Shown: positions 1 to 14,400 of the stretch, in pieces
Numbering within the stretch: the first letter of the stretch is position 1
Layout: each line of letters starts with the position of its first letter
Source of the DNA: Petrolisthes cinctipes
Taxonomy: Eukaryota; Arthropoda; Malacostraca; Decapoda; Porcellanidae
Direction: 5' to 3'
Length of the DNA: 64,000 bases
Assembly: GCA_033782935.1 (NCBI GenBank)
Contig: JAWQEG010000003.1
Location: forward strand, 1,996,501-2,060,500
Translations under genes and position numbers: made by a program
Notes under the pieces: generated by a model
Databases searched by the model: none
The model's input: only the letters and a program-made list of their open reading frames with translations
Told to the model about the DNA's origin: nothing

Positions 1-1192
1 GGGGTCCCAGAAGTGATCTCTACATGCCTACTTAGTGCTAGAATATTTTCAAAATATAGGCCCAAAACATGCTAAAATCGATATTTTAGGTGCCCAAAGT
101 CGATATCTCAAATTCAGGCCCAAAACACCCGAAAATTCGATATTTTGGGGTCCCAAAAGCGAACTGTACATGCCTACTCTGTGTTAGAGTATTTTCAAAA
201 TACAGGCCCAAAACATACTGAAAATCGATCTTTTAGGTGCCCAAAAGTCGATACGTGGATGCATCTTCTGTACACGTTTTTATCTCAAATTTAATCTCAA
301 AACACCCGAAAATTCGATATTTTGGGATCCCAGAAACGATCTGTACTTGCCTACTCCGTGTTAGAGTATTTTCAAAATACAGGCCCAAAACAAGCTGAAA
401 ATCGATATTTTAGGTGACCAAAGTCAATATGTGTATGCATCTTCTGCAACCGTTTATATCCTAAATTCAACCTCAAAACACCCGAAAATTCGATATTTTT
501 GGGTCCCAGAAGCGATCTGTAGATGCCTACTCAGTGCTAGAATGTTTTCAAAATATAGGCTCAAAACATTTTAAAAATCGATATTTTAAGTGTCCAAAGT
601 CGATATGTGCATGCATCATCTGTACCCGTTTATATCTCAAATTCAGGCTCAAAACACCCGAAAATTAGATATTTTGGGGTTTCAGAAGTGATCTGTACAT
701 GCCTACTTAGTGCTAGAATATTTTCAAAATATAGGCCCAAAACATTCTAAAAATCGATATTTTAGGTGCCCAAAGTCGATATCTCAAATTCAGGCCCAAA
801 ACACCCGAAAATTCGATATTTTGGGGTCCCAGAAGCGAACTGTACATGCCTACTCCGTGTTAGAGTATTTTGAAAATACAGGCCCAAAACATATTAAAAA
901 TCGACATTTAGGTGCCCAAAAGTCGAGATGTGCATGCATCTTCTGTACCCGTTTATATCTCATATTCAGGCTCCAAACGCCCGAAAATTCGATATTTTTG
1001 GGTCCCAGAAGCGATCTGTACTTGCCTACTCCGTGTTAGAGTATTTTCAAAATACAGGCCCAAAACAAGCTGAAAATCGATATTTTAGGTGACCAAAGTC
1101 AATATGTGTATGCATCTTCTGCACCCGTTTATATCCCAAATTCAACCTCAAAACACCCGAAAATTCGATATTTTTGGGTCCCAGAAGCGATC

Positions 1193-1368
1193 TGTAGATG
1201 CCTACTCAGTGCTAGAATGTTTTCAAAATATAGGCTCAAAACATTTTAAAAATCGATATTTTAAGTGTCCAAAGTCGATATGTGCATGCATCATCTGTAC
1301 CCGTTTATATCTCAAATTCAGGCTCAAAACACCCGAAAATTAGATATTTTGGGGTTTCAGAAGTGATC
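1193..1368. repeat. Representative full-length satellite monomer (176 bp)
   Basis: This unit runs between TGTA landmarks at 1193 and 1369. It contains both halves of the ancestral dimer. One half reads CAAAATATAGG, AAAACAT, TCGATATTTTAAGTG, then GCATGCATCATCTGTACCC. The other reads CAAATTCAGG, AAAACACCCG, TAGATATTTTGGGG, then GATCTGTACATGCCTACT. The motif order is the same in both halves, which shows their common origin. The choice of start point within the circularly permuted repeat is arbitrary. Confidence 0.88.
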
Positions 1369-1515
1369 TGTACATGCCTACTTAGTGCTAGAATATTTTC
1401 AAAATATAGGCCCAAAACATTCTAAAAATCGATATTTTAGGTGCCCAAAGTCGATATCTCAAATTCAGGCCCAAAACACCCGAAAATTCGATATTTTGGG
1501 GTCCCAGAAGCAAAC
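1369..1515. repeat. Short satellite monomer variant (147 bp)
   Basis: This monomer lacks 29 bp relative to the 176-bp form. After GTCGATAT it goes straight to CTCAAATTCAGG, skipping the GTGCATGCATC-to-TTTATAT segment. In the full monomer both deletion edges carry ATAT, so a microhomology-mediated deletion or replication slip explains the variant. The 147-bp form recurs throughout the array, usually next to a 176-bp form. Confidence 0.88.
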
Positions 1516-1692
1516 TGTACATGCCTACTCCGTGTTAGAGAATTTTCAAAATACAGGCCCAAAACATACTGAAAATCGATATTTTAGGTGCCCAAAAGTC
1601 GGTATGTGCATGCATCTTCTATACCCGTTTATATCTCAAATTCAGGCTCCAAACACCCGAAAATTCGATATTTTTGGGTCCCAGAAGCGATC

Positions 1693-1850
1693 TGTACATG
1701 CCTACTCAGATGCAGGCCCAAAACATGCTGAAAATCGATATTTTAGGTGCCCAAAGTCAAAATGTGTATGCATCTTCTGCACTCGTTTATATCTCAAATT
1801 CAAACTCAAAACACCCAAAAATTCGATATTTTTGGGTCCCGGAAGTGATC
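1693..1850. repeat. Intermediate satellite monomer variant (158 bp)
   Basis: Here the segment TGCTAGAATGTTTTCAAAAT plus two further bases (22 bp) between CCTACTCAG and AGGC is replaced by ATGC, giving a net loss of 18 bp. The form with CTCAGATGCAGGCCC recurs many times, for example near 5875, 8190, 8850, 10670, 11990, 14300, 22070 and 24410. It is the class into which the retrotransposon at 51433 inserted. Confidence 0.85.
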
Positions 1851-4800
1851 TGTACATGTCTAGTCAGTGCTGGAATGTTTTCAAAATATAGGCTCAAAAC
1901 ATGCTAAAAATCGATATTTTAAGTGTCCAAAGTCGATATGAGCATGCATCTTCTGTACCCTTTTATATCTCAAATTCAGGCTTAAAACACCCGAAAATTC
2001 GATATTTTGGGGTCCCAGAAGTGATCTGTACATGCCTACTTAGTGCTAGAATATTTTCAAAGTATAGGCCCAAAACATGCTAAAAATCGATATTTTAGGT
2101 GCCCAAAGTCGATATCTCAAATTCAGGCCCAAAACACCCGAAAATTCGATATTTTGGTGTCCCAGAAACGAACTGTACATGCCTACTCCGTGTTAGAGTA
2201 TTTTCAAAATACAGGCCCAAAACATACTGAAAATCGATCTTTTAGGTGCCCAAAAGTCGATATGGGGATGCATCTTCTGAACCCGTTTATATCTCAAATT
2301 CAGGCTCCAAACACCCGAAAATTCGATATTTTTGGGTCCCAGAAGCGATCTGTACATGTCTAGTCAGTGCTAGAGTGTTTTCAAAATATAGGCTCAAAAC
2401 ATGCTAAAAATCGATATTTTAAGTGTACAAAAGTCGATATGTGCATGCATCTTCTGTACCCGTTTATATCTCAAATTCAGGCTCAAAACACCCGAAAATT
2501 CGATATTTTGGGGTACCAGAAGCGATCTGTACATGCCTACTCAGTGCTTGAATATTTTCAAAATATAGGCCCAATACATGCTAAAAATCGATATTTTAGG
2601 TGCCCAAAGTCGATATCTCAAATTCAGGCCCAAAACACCCAAAAATTCGATATTTTGGGGTCCCAGAAGCGAACTGTACATGCCTACTCCGTGTTAGAGT
2701 ATTTTGAAAATACAGGCCCAAAACATACTAAAAATCGATATTTTAGGTGCCCAAAAGTCGGTATGTGCATGCATCTTCTATACCCGTTTATATCTCAAAT
2801 TCAGGCTCCAAACACCCGAAAATTCGATATTTTTGGGTCCCAGAAGCGATCTGTACATGCCTACTCACATGCAGGCCCAAAACATGCTGAAAATCGATAT
2901 TTTAGGTGCCCAAAGTCAACATGTGTATGCATCTTCTGCACTCGTTTATATCTCAAATTCAGGCTCAAAACACCCGAAAATTCGATATTTTGGGGTACCA
3001 GAAGCGATCTGTACATGTCTAGTCAGTGCTAGAATGTTTTCAAAATATAGGCTCAAAACATGCTAAAAATCGATATTTTAAGTGTCCAAAAGTCGATATG
3101 TGCATGCATCTTCTGTACCCGTTTATATCTCAAATGCAGGCTCTAAACACTCGAAAATTCGATATTTTGGGGTACCAGAAGCGATCTGTCCATGCCTACT
3201 ACTCAGTGCTAGAATATTTTCAAAATATAGGTTCAAAACATGCTAAAAATCGATATTTTAGGTGCCCAAAGTCGATATCTCATATTCAGGCCCAAAACAC
3301 CCGAAAATTCGATATTGTGGGGTCCCAGAAGCGAACTGGACATGCCTACTCCTAGTTAGAGTATTTTCAAAATAAAGGCCCAAAACATACTGAAAATCGA
3401 TCTTTTAGGTGCAGAAAAGTCGATATGTGCATGCATCTTCTGTACCCGTTTATACCCCAAATTCAACCTCAAAACACCCGAAAATTCGATATTTTTGGGT
3501 CCCAGAAGCGATCTGTACATGCCTACTCAGTGCTAGAATTTTTTCAAAATATAGGCTCAAAACATGCTAAAAATCGATATTTTAAGTGTCCAAAGTCGAT
3601 ATGTGCATGCATCATCTGTACCCGTTTATATCTCAAATTCAGGCTCAAAACACCCGAAAATTCGATATTTTGGGGTCCCAGAAGTGATCTGTACATGCCT
3701 ACTTAGTGCTAGAATATTTTCAAAATATATGCCCAAAACATGCTAATAATCGATATTTTATGTGCCCAAAGTCGATATCTCAAATTCAGGCCCAAAACAC
3801 CCGAAAATTCGATATTTTGGGGTCCCAAAAGCGAACTGTACATGCCTACTCTGTGTTAGAGTATTTTCAAAATACAGGCCCAAAACATACTGAAAATCGA
3901 TATTTTTGGTGCCCAAAGTCAACATGTGTATGCATCTTCTGCACTCGTTTATATCTCAAATTCAAACTCAAAACACCCGAAAATTCGATAATTTTGGGTC
4001 CCAGAAACGATCTCTACATGTCTAGTCATTGCCAGAATGTTTTCAAAATATAGGCTCAAAACATGCTAAAAATCGATATTTTAAGTGTCCAAAGTCGATA
4101 TGTGCATGCATCTTCTGTACCCGTTTATATCTCAAATTCAGGCTTAAAACACCCGAAAATTCGATATTTTGGGGTCCCAGAAGTGATCTCTACATGCCTA
4201 CTTAGTGCTAGAATATTTTCAAAATATAGGCCCAAAACATGCTAAAATCGATATTTTAGGTGCCCAAAGTCGATATCTCAAATTCAGGCCCAAAACACCC
4301 GAAAATTCGATATTTTGGGGTCCCAAAAGCGAACTGTACATGCCTACTCTGTGTTAGAGTATTTTCAAAATACAGGCCCAAAACATACTGAAAATCGATC
4401 TTTTAGGTGCCCAAAAGTCGATACGTGGATGCATCTTCTGTACACGTTTTTATCTCAAATTTAATCTCAAAACACCCGAAAATTCGATATTTTGGGATCC
4501 CAGAAACGATCTGTACTTGCCTACTCCGTGTTAGAGTATTTTCAAAATACAGGCCCAAAACAAGCTGAAAATCGATATTTTAGGTGACCAAAGTCAATAT
4601 GTGTATGCATCTTCTGCAACCGTTTATATCCTAAATTCAACCTCAAAACACCCGAAAATTCGATATTTTTGGGTCCCAGAAGCGATCTGTAGATGCCTAC
4701 TCAGTGCTAGAATGTTTTCAAAATATAGGCTCAAAACATTTTAAAAATCGATATTTTAAGTGTCCAAAGTCGATATGTGCATGCATCATCTGTACCCGTT

Positions 4801-5928
4801 TATATCTCAAATTCAGGCTCAAAACACCCGAAAATTAGATATTTTGGGGTTTCAGAAGTGATCTGTACATGCCTACTTAGTGCTAGAATATTTTCAAAAT
4901 ATAGGCCCAAAACATTCTAAAAATCGATATTTTAGGTGCCCAAAGTCGATATCTCAAATTCAGGCCCAAAACACCCGAAAATTCGATATTTTGGGGTCCC
5001 AGAAGCGAACTGTACATGCCTACTCCGTGTTAGAGTATTTTGAAAATACAGGCCCAAAACATATTAAAAATCGACATTTAGGTGCCCAAAAGTCGAGATG
5101 TGCATGCATCTTCTGTACCCGTTTATATCTCATATTCAGGCTCCAAACGCCCGAAAATTCGATATTTTTGGGTCCCAGAAGCGATCTGTACTTGCCTACT
5201 CCGTGTTAGAGTATTTTCAAAATACAGGCCCAAAACAAGCTGAAAATCGATATTTTAGGTGACCAAAGTCAATATGTGTATGCATCTTCTGCACCCGTTT
5301 ATATCCCAAATTCAACCTCAAAACACCCGAAAATTCGATATTTTTGGGTCCCAGAAGCGATCTGTAGATGCCTACTCAGTGCTAGAATGTTTTCAAAATA
5401 TAGGCTCAAAACATTTTAAAAATCGATATTTTAAGTGTCCAAAGTCGATATGTGCATGCATCATCTGTACCCGTTTATATCTCAAATTCAGGCTCAAAAC
5501 ACCCGAAAATTAGATATTTTGGGGTTTCAGAAGTGATCTGTACATGCCTACTTAGTGCTAGAATATTTTCAAAATATAGGCCCAAAACATTCTAAAAATC
5601 GATATTTTAGGTGCCCAAAGTCGATATCTCAAATTCAGGCCCAAAACACCCGAAAATTCGATATTTTGGGGTCCCAGAAGCAAACTGTACATGCCTACTC
5701 CGTGTTAGAGAATTTTCAAAATACAGGCCCAAAACATACTGAAAATCGATATTTTAGGTGCCCAAAAGTCGGTATGTGCATGCATCTTCTATACCCGTTT
5801 ATATCTCAAATTCAGGCTCCAAACACCCGAAAATTCGATATTTTTGGGTCCCAGAAGCGATCTGTACATGCCTACTCAGATGCAGGCCCAAAACATGCTG
5901 AAAATCGATATTTTAGGTGCCCAAAGTC

Positions 5929-8246
5929 AAAATGTGTATGCATCTTCTGCACTCGTTTATATCTCAAATTCAAACTCAAAACACCCAAAAATTCGATATT
6001 TTTGGGTCCCGGAAGTGATCTGTACATGTCTAGTCAGTGCTGGAATGTTTTCAAAATATAGGCTCAAAACATGCTAAAAATCGATATTTTAAGTGTCCAA
6101 AGTCGATATGAGCATGCATCTTCTGTACCCTTTTATATCTCAAATTCAGGCTTAAAACACCCGAAAATTCGATATTTTGGGGTCCCAGAAGTGATCTGTA
6201 CATGCCTACTTAGTGCTAGAATATTTTCAAAGTATAGGCCCAAAACATGCTAAAAATCGATATTTTAGGTGCCCAAAGTCGATATCTCAAATTCAGGCCC
6301 AAAACACCCGAAAATTCGATATTTTGGTGTCCCAGAAACGAACTGTACATGCCTACTCCGTGTTAGAGTATTTTCAAAATACAGGCCCAAAACATACTGA
6401 AAATCGATCTTTTAGGTGCCCAAAAGTCGATATGGGGATGCATCTTCTGAACCCGTTTATATCTCAAATTCAGGCTCCAAACACCCGAAAATTCGATATT
6501 TTTGGGTCCCAGAAGCGATCTGTACATGTCTAGTCAGTGCTAGAGTGTTTTCAAAATATAGGCTCAAAACATGCTAAAAATCGATATTTTAAGTGTACAA
6601 AAGTCGATATGTGCATGCATCTTCTGTACCCGTTTATATCTCAAATTCAGGCTCAAAACACCCGAAAATTCGATATTTTGGGGTACCAGAAGCGATCTGT
6701 ACATGCCTACTCAGTGCTTGAATATTTTCAAAATATAGGCCCAATACATGCTAAAAATCGATATTTTAGGTGCCCAAAGTCGATATCTCAAATTCAGGCC
6801 CAAAACACCCAAAAATTCGATATTTTGGGGTCCCAGAAGCGAACTGTACATGCCTACTCCGTGTTAGAGTATTTTGAAAATACAGGCCCAAAACATACTA
6901 AAAATCGATATTTTAGGTGCCCAAAAGTCGGTATGTGCATGCATCTTCTATACCCGTTTATATCTCAAATTCAGGCTCCAAACACCCGAAAATTCGATAT
7001 TTTTGGATCCCAGAAGCGATCTGTACATGCCTACTCACATGCAGGCCCAAAACATGCTGAAAATCGATATTTTAGGTGCCCAAAGTCAAAATGTGTATGC
7101 ATCTTCTGCACTCGTTTATATCTCAAATTCAAACTCAAAACACCCAAAAATTCGATATTTTTGGGTCCCAGAAGTGATCTGTACATGTCTAGTCAGTGCT
7201 GGAATGTTTTCAAAATATAGGCTCAAAACATGCTAAAAATCGATATTTTAAGTGTCCAAAGTCGATATGAGCATTCATCTTCTGTACCCTTTTATATCTC
7301 AAATTCAGGCTTAAAACACCCGAAAATTCGATATTTTGGGGTCCCAGAAGTGATCTGTACATGCCTACTTAGTGCTAGAATATTTTCAAAGTATAGGCCC
7401 AAAACATGCTAAAAATCGATATTTTAGGTGCCCAAAGTCGATATCTCAAATTCAGGCCCAAAACACCCGAAAATTCGATATTTTGGTGTCCCAGAAACGA
7501 ACTGTACATGCCTACTCCGTGTTAGAGTATTTTCAAAATACAGGCCCAAAACATACTGAAAATCGATCTTTTAGGTGCCCAAAAGTCGATATGGGGATGC
7601 ATCTTCTGAACCCGTTTATATCTCAAATTCAGGCTCCAAACACCCGAAAATTCGATATTTTTGGGTCCCAGAAGCGATCTGTACATGTCTAGTCAGTGCT
7701 AGAGTATTTTCAAAATATAGGCTCAAAACATGCTAAAAATCGATATTTTAAGTGTACAAAAGTCGATATGTGCATGCATCTTCTGTACCCGTTTATATCT
7801 CAAATTCAGGCTCAAAACACCCGAAAATTCGATATTTTGGGGTACCAGAAGCGATCTGTACATGCCTACTCAGTGCTTGAATATTTTCAAAATATAGGCC
7901 CAATACATGCTAAAAATCGATATTTTAGGTGCCCAAAGTCGATATCTCAAATTCAGGCCCAAAACACCCAAAAAATCGATATTTTGGGGTCCCAGAAGCG
8001 AACTGTACATGCCTACTCCGTGTTAGAGTATTTTGAAAATACAGGCCCAAAACATACTAAAAATCGATCTTTTAGGTGCCCAAAAGTCGATATGTGCATG
8101 CATCTTCTGTACCCGTTTATATCTCAAATTCAGGCTCCAAACACCCTAAAATTCGATATTTTTGGGTCCCAGAAGCGATCTGTACATGCCTACTCAGATG
8201 CAGGCCCAAAACATGCTGAAAATCGATATTTTAGGTGCCCTAAGTC
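5929..8246. repeat. Tandem duplication of satellite block, period 1159 bp
   Basis: Blocks at about 5929-7087 and 7088-8246 repeat with an offset of 1159 bp, sharing the variants GGTGTCCCAGAAACGAAC and GATATGGGGATGCATC. The second copy becomes less similar after about 8060. The junction near 7088 also ends the 4170-bp repeat, so this block looks like an unequal exchange inside the larger duplication. Confidence 0.78.
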
Positions 8247-10677
8247 AACATGTGTATGCATCTTCTGCACTCGTTTATATCTCAAATTCAACCTCAAAAC
8301 ACCCGAAAATTCGATAATTTTGGGTCCTAGAAGCGATCTGTACATGTCTAGTCAGTGCTAAAATGTTTTCAAAATATAGGCTCAAAACATGCTAAAAATC
8401 GATATTTTAAGTGTCCAAAAGTCGATATGTGCATGCATCTTCTGTACCCGTTTATATCTCAAATTCAGGCTCAAAACACCCGAAAATTCGATAATTTTGG
8501 GTCCTAGAAGCGATCTGTACATGTCTAGTCAGTGCTAGAATATTTTCAAAATATAGGCCCAAAACATGCTAAAAATCGATATTTTAGGTGCCCAAAGTCG
8601 ATATCTCAAATTCAGGCCCAAAACACCCGAAAATTCGATATTTAGGGGGCCCAGAAGCGAACTGTACATGCCTACTCCGTGTTAGAGTATTTTCAAAATA
8701 CAGGCCCAAAACATACTGAAAATCGATCTTTTAGGTGCCCAAAAGTCGATATGTGGATGCATCTTCTGTACCCGTTTATATCTCAAATTCAGGCTCCAAA
8801 CACCCGAAAATTCGATAGTTTTGGGTCCCAGAAGCGATCTGTACATGCCTACTCAGATGCAAGCCCAAAACATGCTGAAAATCGATATTTTAGGTGCCCA
8901 AAGTCAACATGGGTATGCATCTTCTGCACTCATTTATATCTCAAATTCAACCTCAAAACACCTGAAAATTCGATAATTTTGGGTCCCAGAAGCGATCAGT
9001 ACATGTCTAGTCAGTGATAGAATGTTTTCAAAATATAGGCTCAAAACATGCTAAAAATCGATATTTTAAGTGTCCAAAAGTCGATATGTGCATGCATCTT
9101 CTGTACCCGTTTATATCTCAAATTTAGGCTTAAAACACCCGAAAATTCGATATTTTGGGGTCCCAGAAGTGATCTGTACATGCCTAGTTAGTGCTAGAAT
9201 ATTTTCAAAATATAGGCCCAAAACATGCTAAAAATCGATATTTTAGGTGCCCAAAGTCGATATCTCAAATTCAGGCCCAAAACACCCAAAAAATCTATAT
9301 TTTTGGGTCCCAGAAGCGATCTGTACTTGCCTACTCCGTGTTAGAGTATTTTAAAAATAAAGGCTGAAATCAAGCTGAAAATCGATATTTAAGGTGACCA
9401 AAGTCAATATGTGTATGCATCTTCTGCACCCGTTTATATCCCAAATTCAACCTCAAAACACCCGAAAATTCGATATTTTGGGATCCCAGAAGCGATCTAT
9501 AGATGCCTACTCAGTGCTAGAATGTTTTCAAAATATAGGCTCAAAACATGCTAAAAATCGATATTTTAAGTGTCCAAAGTCGATATGTGCATGCATCATC
9601 TGTACCCGTTTATATCTCAAATTCAGGCTCAAAACACCCGAAAATTCGATATTTTGGTGTTTCAGAAGTGATCTGTACATGCCTACTTAGTGCTAGAATA
9701 TTTTCAAAATATAGGCCCAAAACATGCAAAAAATCGATATTTTAGGTGCCCAAAGTCGATATCTCAAATTCAGGCCCCAAACACCCGAAAATTCGATATT
9801 TTGGGGTCCCAGAAGCGAACTGTACATGCCTACTCCATGTTAGAGTATTTTGAAAATACAGCCCCAAAACATACTAAAAATCGATCTTTTAGGTGCCCAA
9901 AAGTCGATATGTGCATGCATCTTCTGTACCCGTTTATATCTCAAATTCTGGCTCCAAACACCCTAAAATTCGATATTTTTGGGTCCCAGAAGCGATCTGT
10001 ACATGCCTACTCAGATGAAGGCCCAAAACATGCTGAAAATCGATATTTTAGGTGCCCTAAGTCAACATGTGTATGCATCTTCTGCACTCGTTTATATCTC
10101 AAATTCAACCTCAAAACACCCGAAAATTCGATAATTTTGGGTCCTAGAAGCGATCTGTACATGTCTAGTCAGTGCTAGAATGTTTTCAAAATATAGGCTC
10201 AAAACATGCTAAAAATCGATATTTTAAGTGTCCAAAAGTCGATATGTGCATGCATCTTCTGTACCCGTTTATATCTCAAATTCAGGCTCAAAACACCCGA
10301 AAATTCGATAATTTTTGGTCCTAGAAGCGATCTGTACATGTCTAGTCAGTGCTAGAATATTTTCAAAATATAGGCCCAAAACATGCTAAAAATCGATATT
10401 TTAGGTGCCCAAAGTCGATATCTCAAATTCAGGCCCAAAACACCCGAAAATTCGATATTTTGCGGTCCCAGAAGCAAACTGTACATGCCTAGTCCGTGTT
10501 AGAGAATTTTCAAAATACAGGCCCAAAACATACTGAAAATCGATCTTTTAGGTGCCCAAAAGTCGATATGTGCATGCATCTTCTATACCCGTTTATATCT
10601 CAAATTCAGGCTCCAAACACCCAAAAATTCGATATTTTTGGGTCCCAGAAGCGATCTGTACATGCCTACTCAGATGC
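8040..10677. repeat. Related satellite blocks offset by about 1817 bp
   Basis: Monomer order and several shared variants at about 8040-8860 recur at about 9857-10677, including CACCCTAAAATTCG and GGTGCCCTAAGTCAACATG. The pair is more diverged than the other duplications. It is probably an older higher-order unit. Confidence 0.6.
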
Positions 10678-11488
10678 AGGCCCAAAACATGCTGAAAATC
10701 GATATTTTAGGTGCCCAAAGTCAACATGTGTATGCATCTTCTGCACTCGTTTATATCTCAAATTCAAACTCAAAACACCCGAAAATTCGATATTTTTGGG
10801 TTCCAGAAGTGATCTGTACATGTCTAGTCAGTGCTAGAATGTTTTCAAAATATAGGCTCAAAACATGCTAAAAATCGATATTTTAAGTGTCCAAAGTCGA
10901 TATGTGCATGCATCTTCTGTACCCTTTTATATCTCAAATTCAGGCTTAAAACACCCGAAAATTCGATATTTTGGGGTCCCAGAAGTGATCTGTACATGCC
11001 TACTTAGTGCTAGAATATTTTCAAAATATAGGCCCAAAACATGCAAAAAATCGATATTTTAGGTGCCCAAAGTCGATATCTCAAATTCAGGCCCAAAACA
11101 CCCGAAAATTCGATATTTTGGGGTCCCAGAAGCGAACTGTACATGCCTACTCCGTGTTAGAATATTTTCAAAATACAGGCCCAAAACATACTGAAAATCG
11201 ATCTTTTAGGTGCCCAAAAGTCGATATTGGGATGCATCTTCTGTACCCGTTTATATCTCAAATTCAGGCTCCAAACACCCGAAAATTCGATATTTTTGGG
11301 TCCCAGAAGCGATCTGTACATGCCTACTCAGATGCAGGCCCAAAACATGCTGAAAATCGATATAATAGGTGCCCAAAGTCAACATGTGTATGCATCTTCT
11401 GCACTCGTTTATATCTCAAATTCAACCTGAAAACACCCGAAAATTCGATAATTTTGGGTCCTAGAAGCGATCTGTACATGTCTAGTTA

Positions 11489-14400
11489 GTGCTAGAATGT
11501 TTTCAAAATATTGGCTCAAAACATGCTAAAAATCGATATTTTAAGTGTCCAAAAGTCGATATGTGCATGCATCTTCTGTACCCGTTTATATCTCAAATTC
11601 AGGCTCAAAATACCCGAAAATTCGATAATTTGGGTCCTAGAAGCGATCTGTACATGTCTAGTCAGTGCTAGAATATTTTCAAAATATAGGCCCAAAACAT
11701 GCTAAAAATCGATATTTTAGGTGCCCAAAGTCGATATCTCAAATTCAGGCCCAAAACACCCGAAAATTCGATATTTTACGGTCCCAGAAGCAAACTGTAC
11801 ATGCCTACTCCGTGTTAGAGAATTTTCAAAATACAGGCCCAAAACATACTGAAAATCGATCTTTTAGGTGCCCAAAAGTCGATATGTGCATGTATCTTCT
11901 ATACCCGTTTATATCTCAAATTCAGGCTCCAAACACCCAAAAATTCGATATTTTTGGGTCCCAGAAGCGATCTGTACATGCCTACTCAGATGCAGGCCCA
12001 AAACATGCTGAAAATCGATATTTTAGGTGCACAAAGTCAACATGTGTATGCATCTTCTGCACTCGTTTATATCTCAAATTCCACCTCAAAACACCCGAAA
12101 ATTCGATATTTTTGGGTCCCAGAAGCGATCTGTACATGTCTAGTCAGTGCTAGAATATTTTCAAAATATAGGCTCAAAACATGCTAAAAATCAATATTTT
12201 AAGTGTCCAAAGTCGATATGTGCATGCATCTTCTGTACCCGTTTATATCTCAAATTCAGGCTTAAAACACCCGAAAATTCGATATTTTGGGGTCCCAGAA
12301 GTGATCTGTACATGCCTACTTAGTGCTAGAATATTTTCGAAATATAGGCCCAAATATGCTAAAGATCGATATTTTAGGTGCCCAAAGTCGATATCTCAAA
12401 TTCAGGCCCAAAACACCCAAAAATTCGATATTTTGGGGTCCCAGAAGCGAACTGTACATGCCTACTCCGTGATAGAGTATTTTCAAAATACAGGCCCAAA
12501 ACATACTGAATATCGATCTTTTAGGTGCCCAAAAGTCGATATGTGCATGCATTTTCTGTACCCGTTTATATCTCAAATTCAGGCTCCTAACACCCGAAAA
12601 TTCGATATTTTTGGGTCCCAGAAGCGATCTGTACATGCCTAATCAGATGCAGGCCCAAAACATGCTGAAAATCGATATTTTAGGTGCCCAAAGTCAACAT
12701 TTATATGCATCTTCTGCACTCGTTTATATCTCAAATTCAACCTCAAAACACCCGAAAATTCGATAATTTTGGGTCCCAGAAGAGATCTGCACATGTCTAG
12801 TCAGTGCTAGAATGTTTTCAAAATATAGGCTCAAAACATGCTAAAAATCGATATTTTAAGTGTCCAAAAGTCGATATGTGCATGCATCTTCTGTACCCGT
12901 TTATATCTCAAATTCAGGCTCAAAACACCCGAAAATTCGATATTTTGGGGTACCAGAAGCGATCTGTACATGCCTACTACTCAGTGCTAGAATATTTTCA
13001 AAATATAGGCCCAAAACATGCTAAAAATCGATATTTTAGGTGCCCAAAGTCGATATCTCAAATTCAGGCCCAAAACACCCAAAAAATCGATATTTTGGGG
13101 TCCCAGAAGCGATCTGTACATGCCTACTCCGTGTTAGTGTATTTTTAAAATATAGGCTCAAAACAAGCTGCAAATCGATAATTTAGGTGACCAAAGTCAA
13201 TATGTGTATGCATCTTCTGCACCCGTTTATATCCCAAATTCAACCTCAAAACACCCGAAAATTCGATATTTTTGGGTCCCAGAAGCGATCTGTACATGCC
13301 TACTCAGTGCTAGAATTTTTTCAAAATATAGGCTCAAAACATGCTAAAAATCGATATTTTAAGTGTCCAAAGTCGATATGTGCATGAATCATCTGTACCC
13401 GTTTATATCTCAAATTCAGGCTCAAAACACCCGAAAATTCGATATTTTTGGATCCCAGAAGTGATCTGTACATGCCTACTTTGTGCTAGAATATTTTCAA
13501 AGTATAGGACCAAAACATGCTAAAAATCGACATTTTAGGTGCCCAAAGTCGATATCTCAAATTCAGACCCAAAACACCCGAGAATTCGATATTTTGGGGT
13601 CCCAAAAGCGAACTTTACATGCCTACTCTGTGTTAGAGTATTTTCAAAATACAGGCCCAAAACATACTGAAAATCGATATTTTAAGTGTCGAAAGTCGAT
13701 ATGTGCATGCATCTTCTGTACCCTTTTATATCTCAAATTCAGGCTTAAAACACCCGAAAATTCGATAATTTTGGGTCCTAGAAGCGATCTGTACATGTCT
13801 AGTTAGTGCTAGAATGTTTTCAAAATATTGGCTCAAAACATGCTAAAAATCGATATTTTAAGTGTCCAAAAGTCGATATGTGCATGCATCTTCTGTACCC
13901 GTTTATATCTCAAATTCAGGCTCAAAATACCCGAAAATTCGATAATTTGGGTCCTAGAAGCGATCTGTACATGTCTAGTCAGTGCTAGAATATTTTCAAA
14001 ATATAGGCCCAAAACATGCTAAAAATCGATATTTTAGGTGCCCAAAGTCGATATCTCAAATTCAGGCCCAAAACACCCGAAAATTCGATATTTTGCGGTC
14101 CCAGAAGCAAACTGTACATGCCTACTCTGTGTTAGAGAATTTTCAAAATACAGGCCCAAAACATACTGAAAATCGATCTTTTAGGTGCCCAAAAGTCGAT
14201 ATGTGCATGCATCTTCTATACCCGTTTATATCTCAAATTCAGGCTCCAAACACCCGAAAATTCGATATTTTTGGGTCCCAGAAGCGATCTGTACATGCCT
14301 ACTCAGATGCAGGCCCAAAACATGCTGAAAATCGATATTTTAGGTGCACAAAGTCAACATGTGTATGCATCTTCTGCACTCGTTTATATCTCAAATTCCA

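Larger units (their letters stand above)
1..7087. repeat. Higher-order repeat, period 4170 bp
   Basis: Sequence from position 1 reappears from 4171 and stays near-identical to about 2917/7087, including private variants such as the GTTTCAGAAG block. The left copy is cut by the window edge. The copies diverge after about 2917/7087: the CAAAGTCAACATG type at 2911 becomes CAAAGTCAAAATG at 7081. Extents were judged by eye. Confidence 0.85.
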
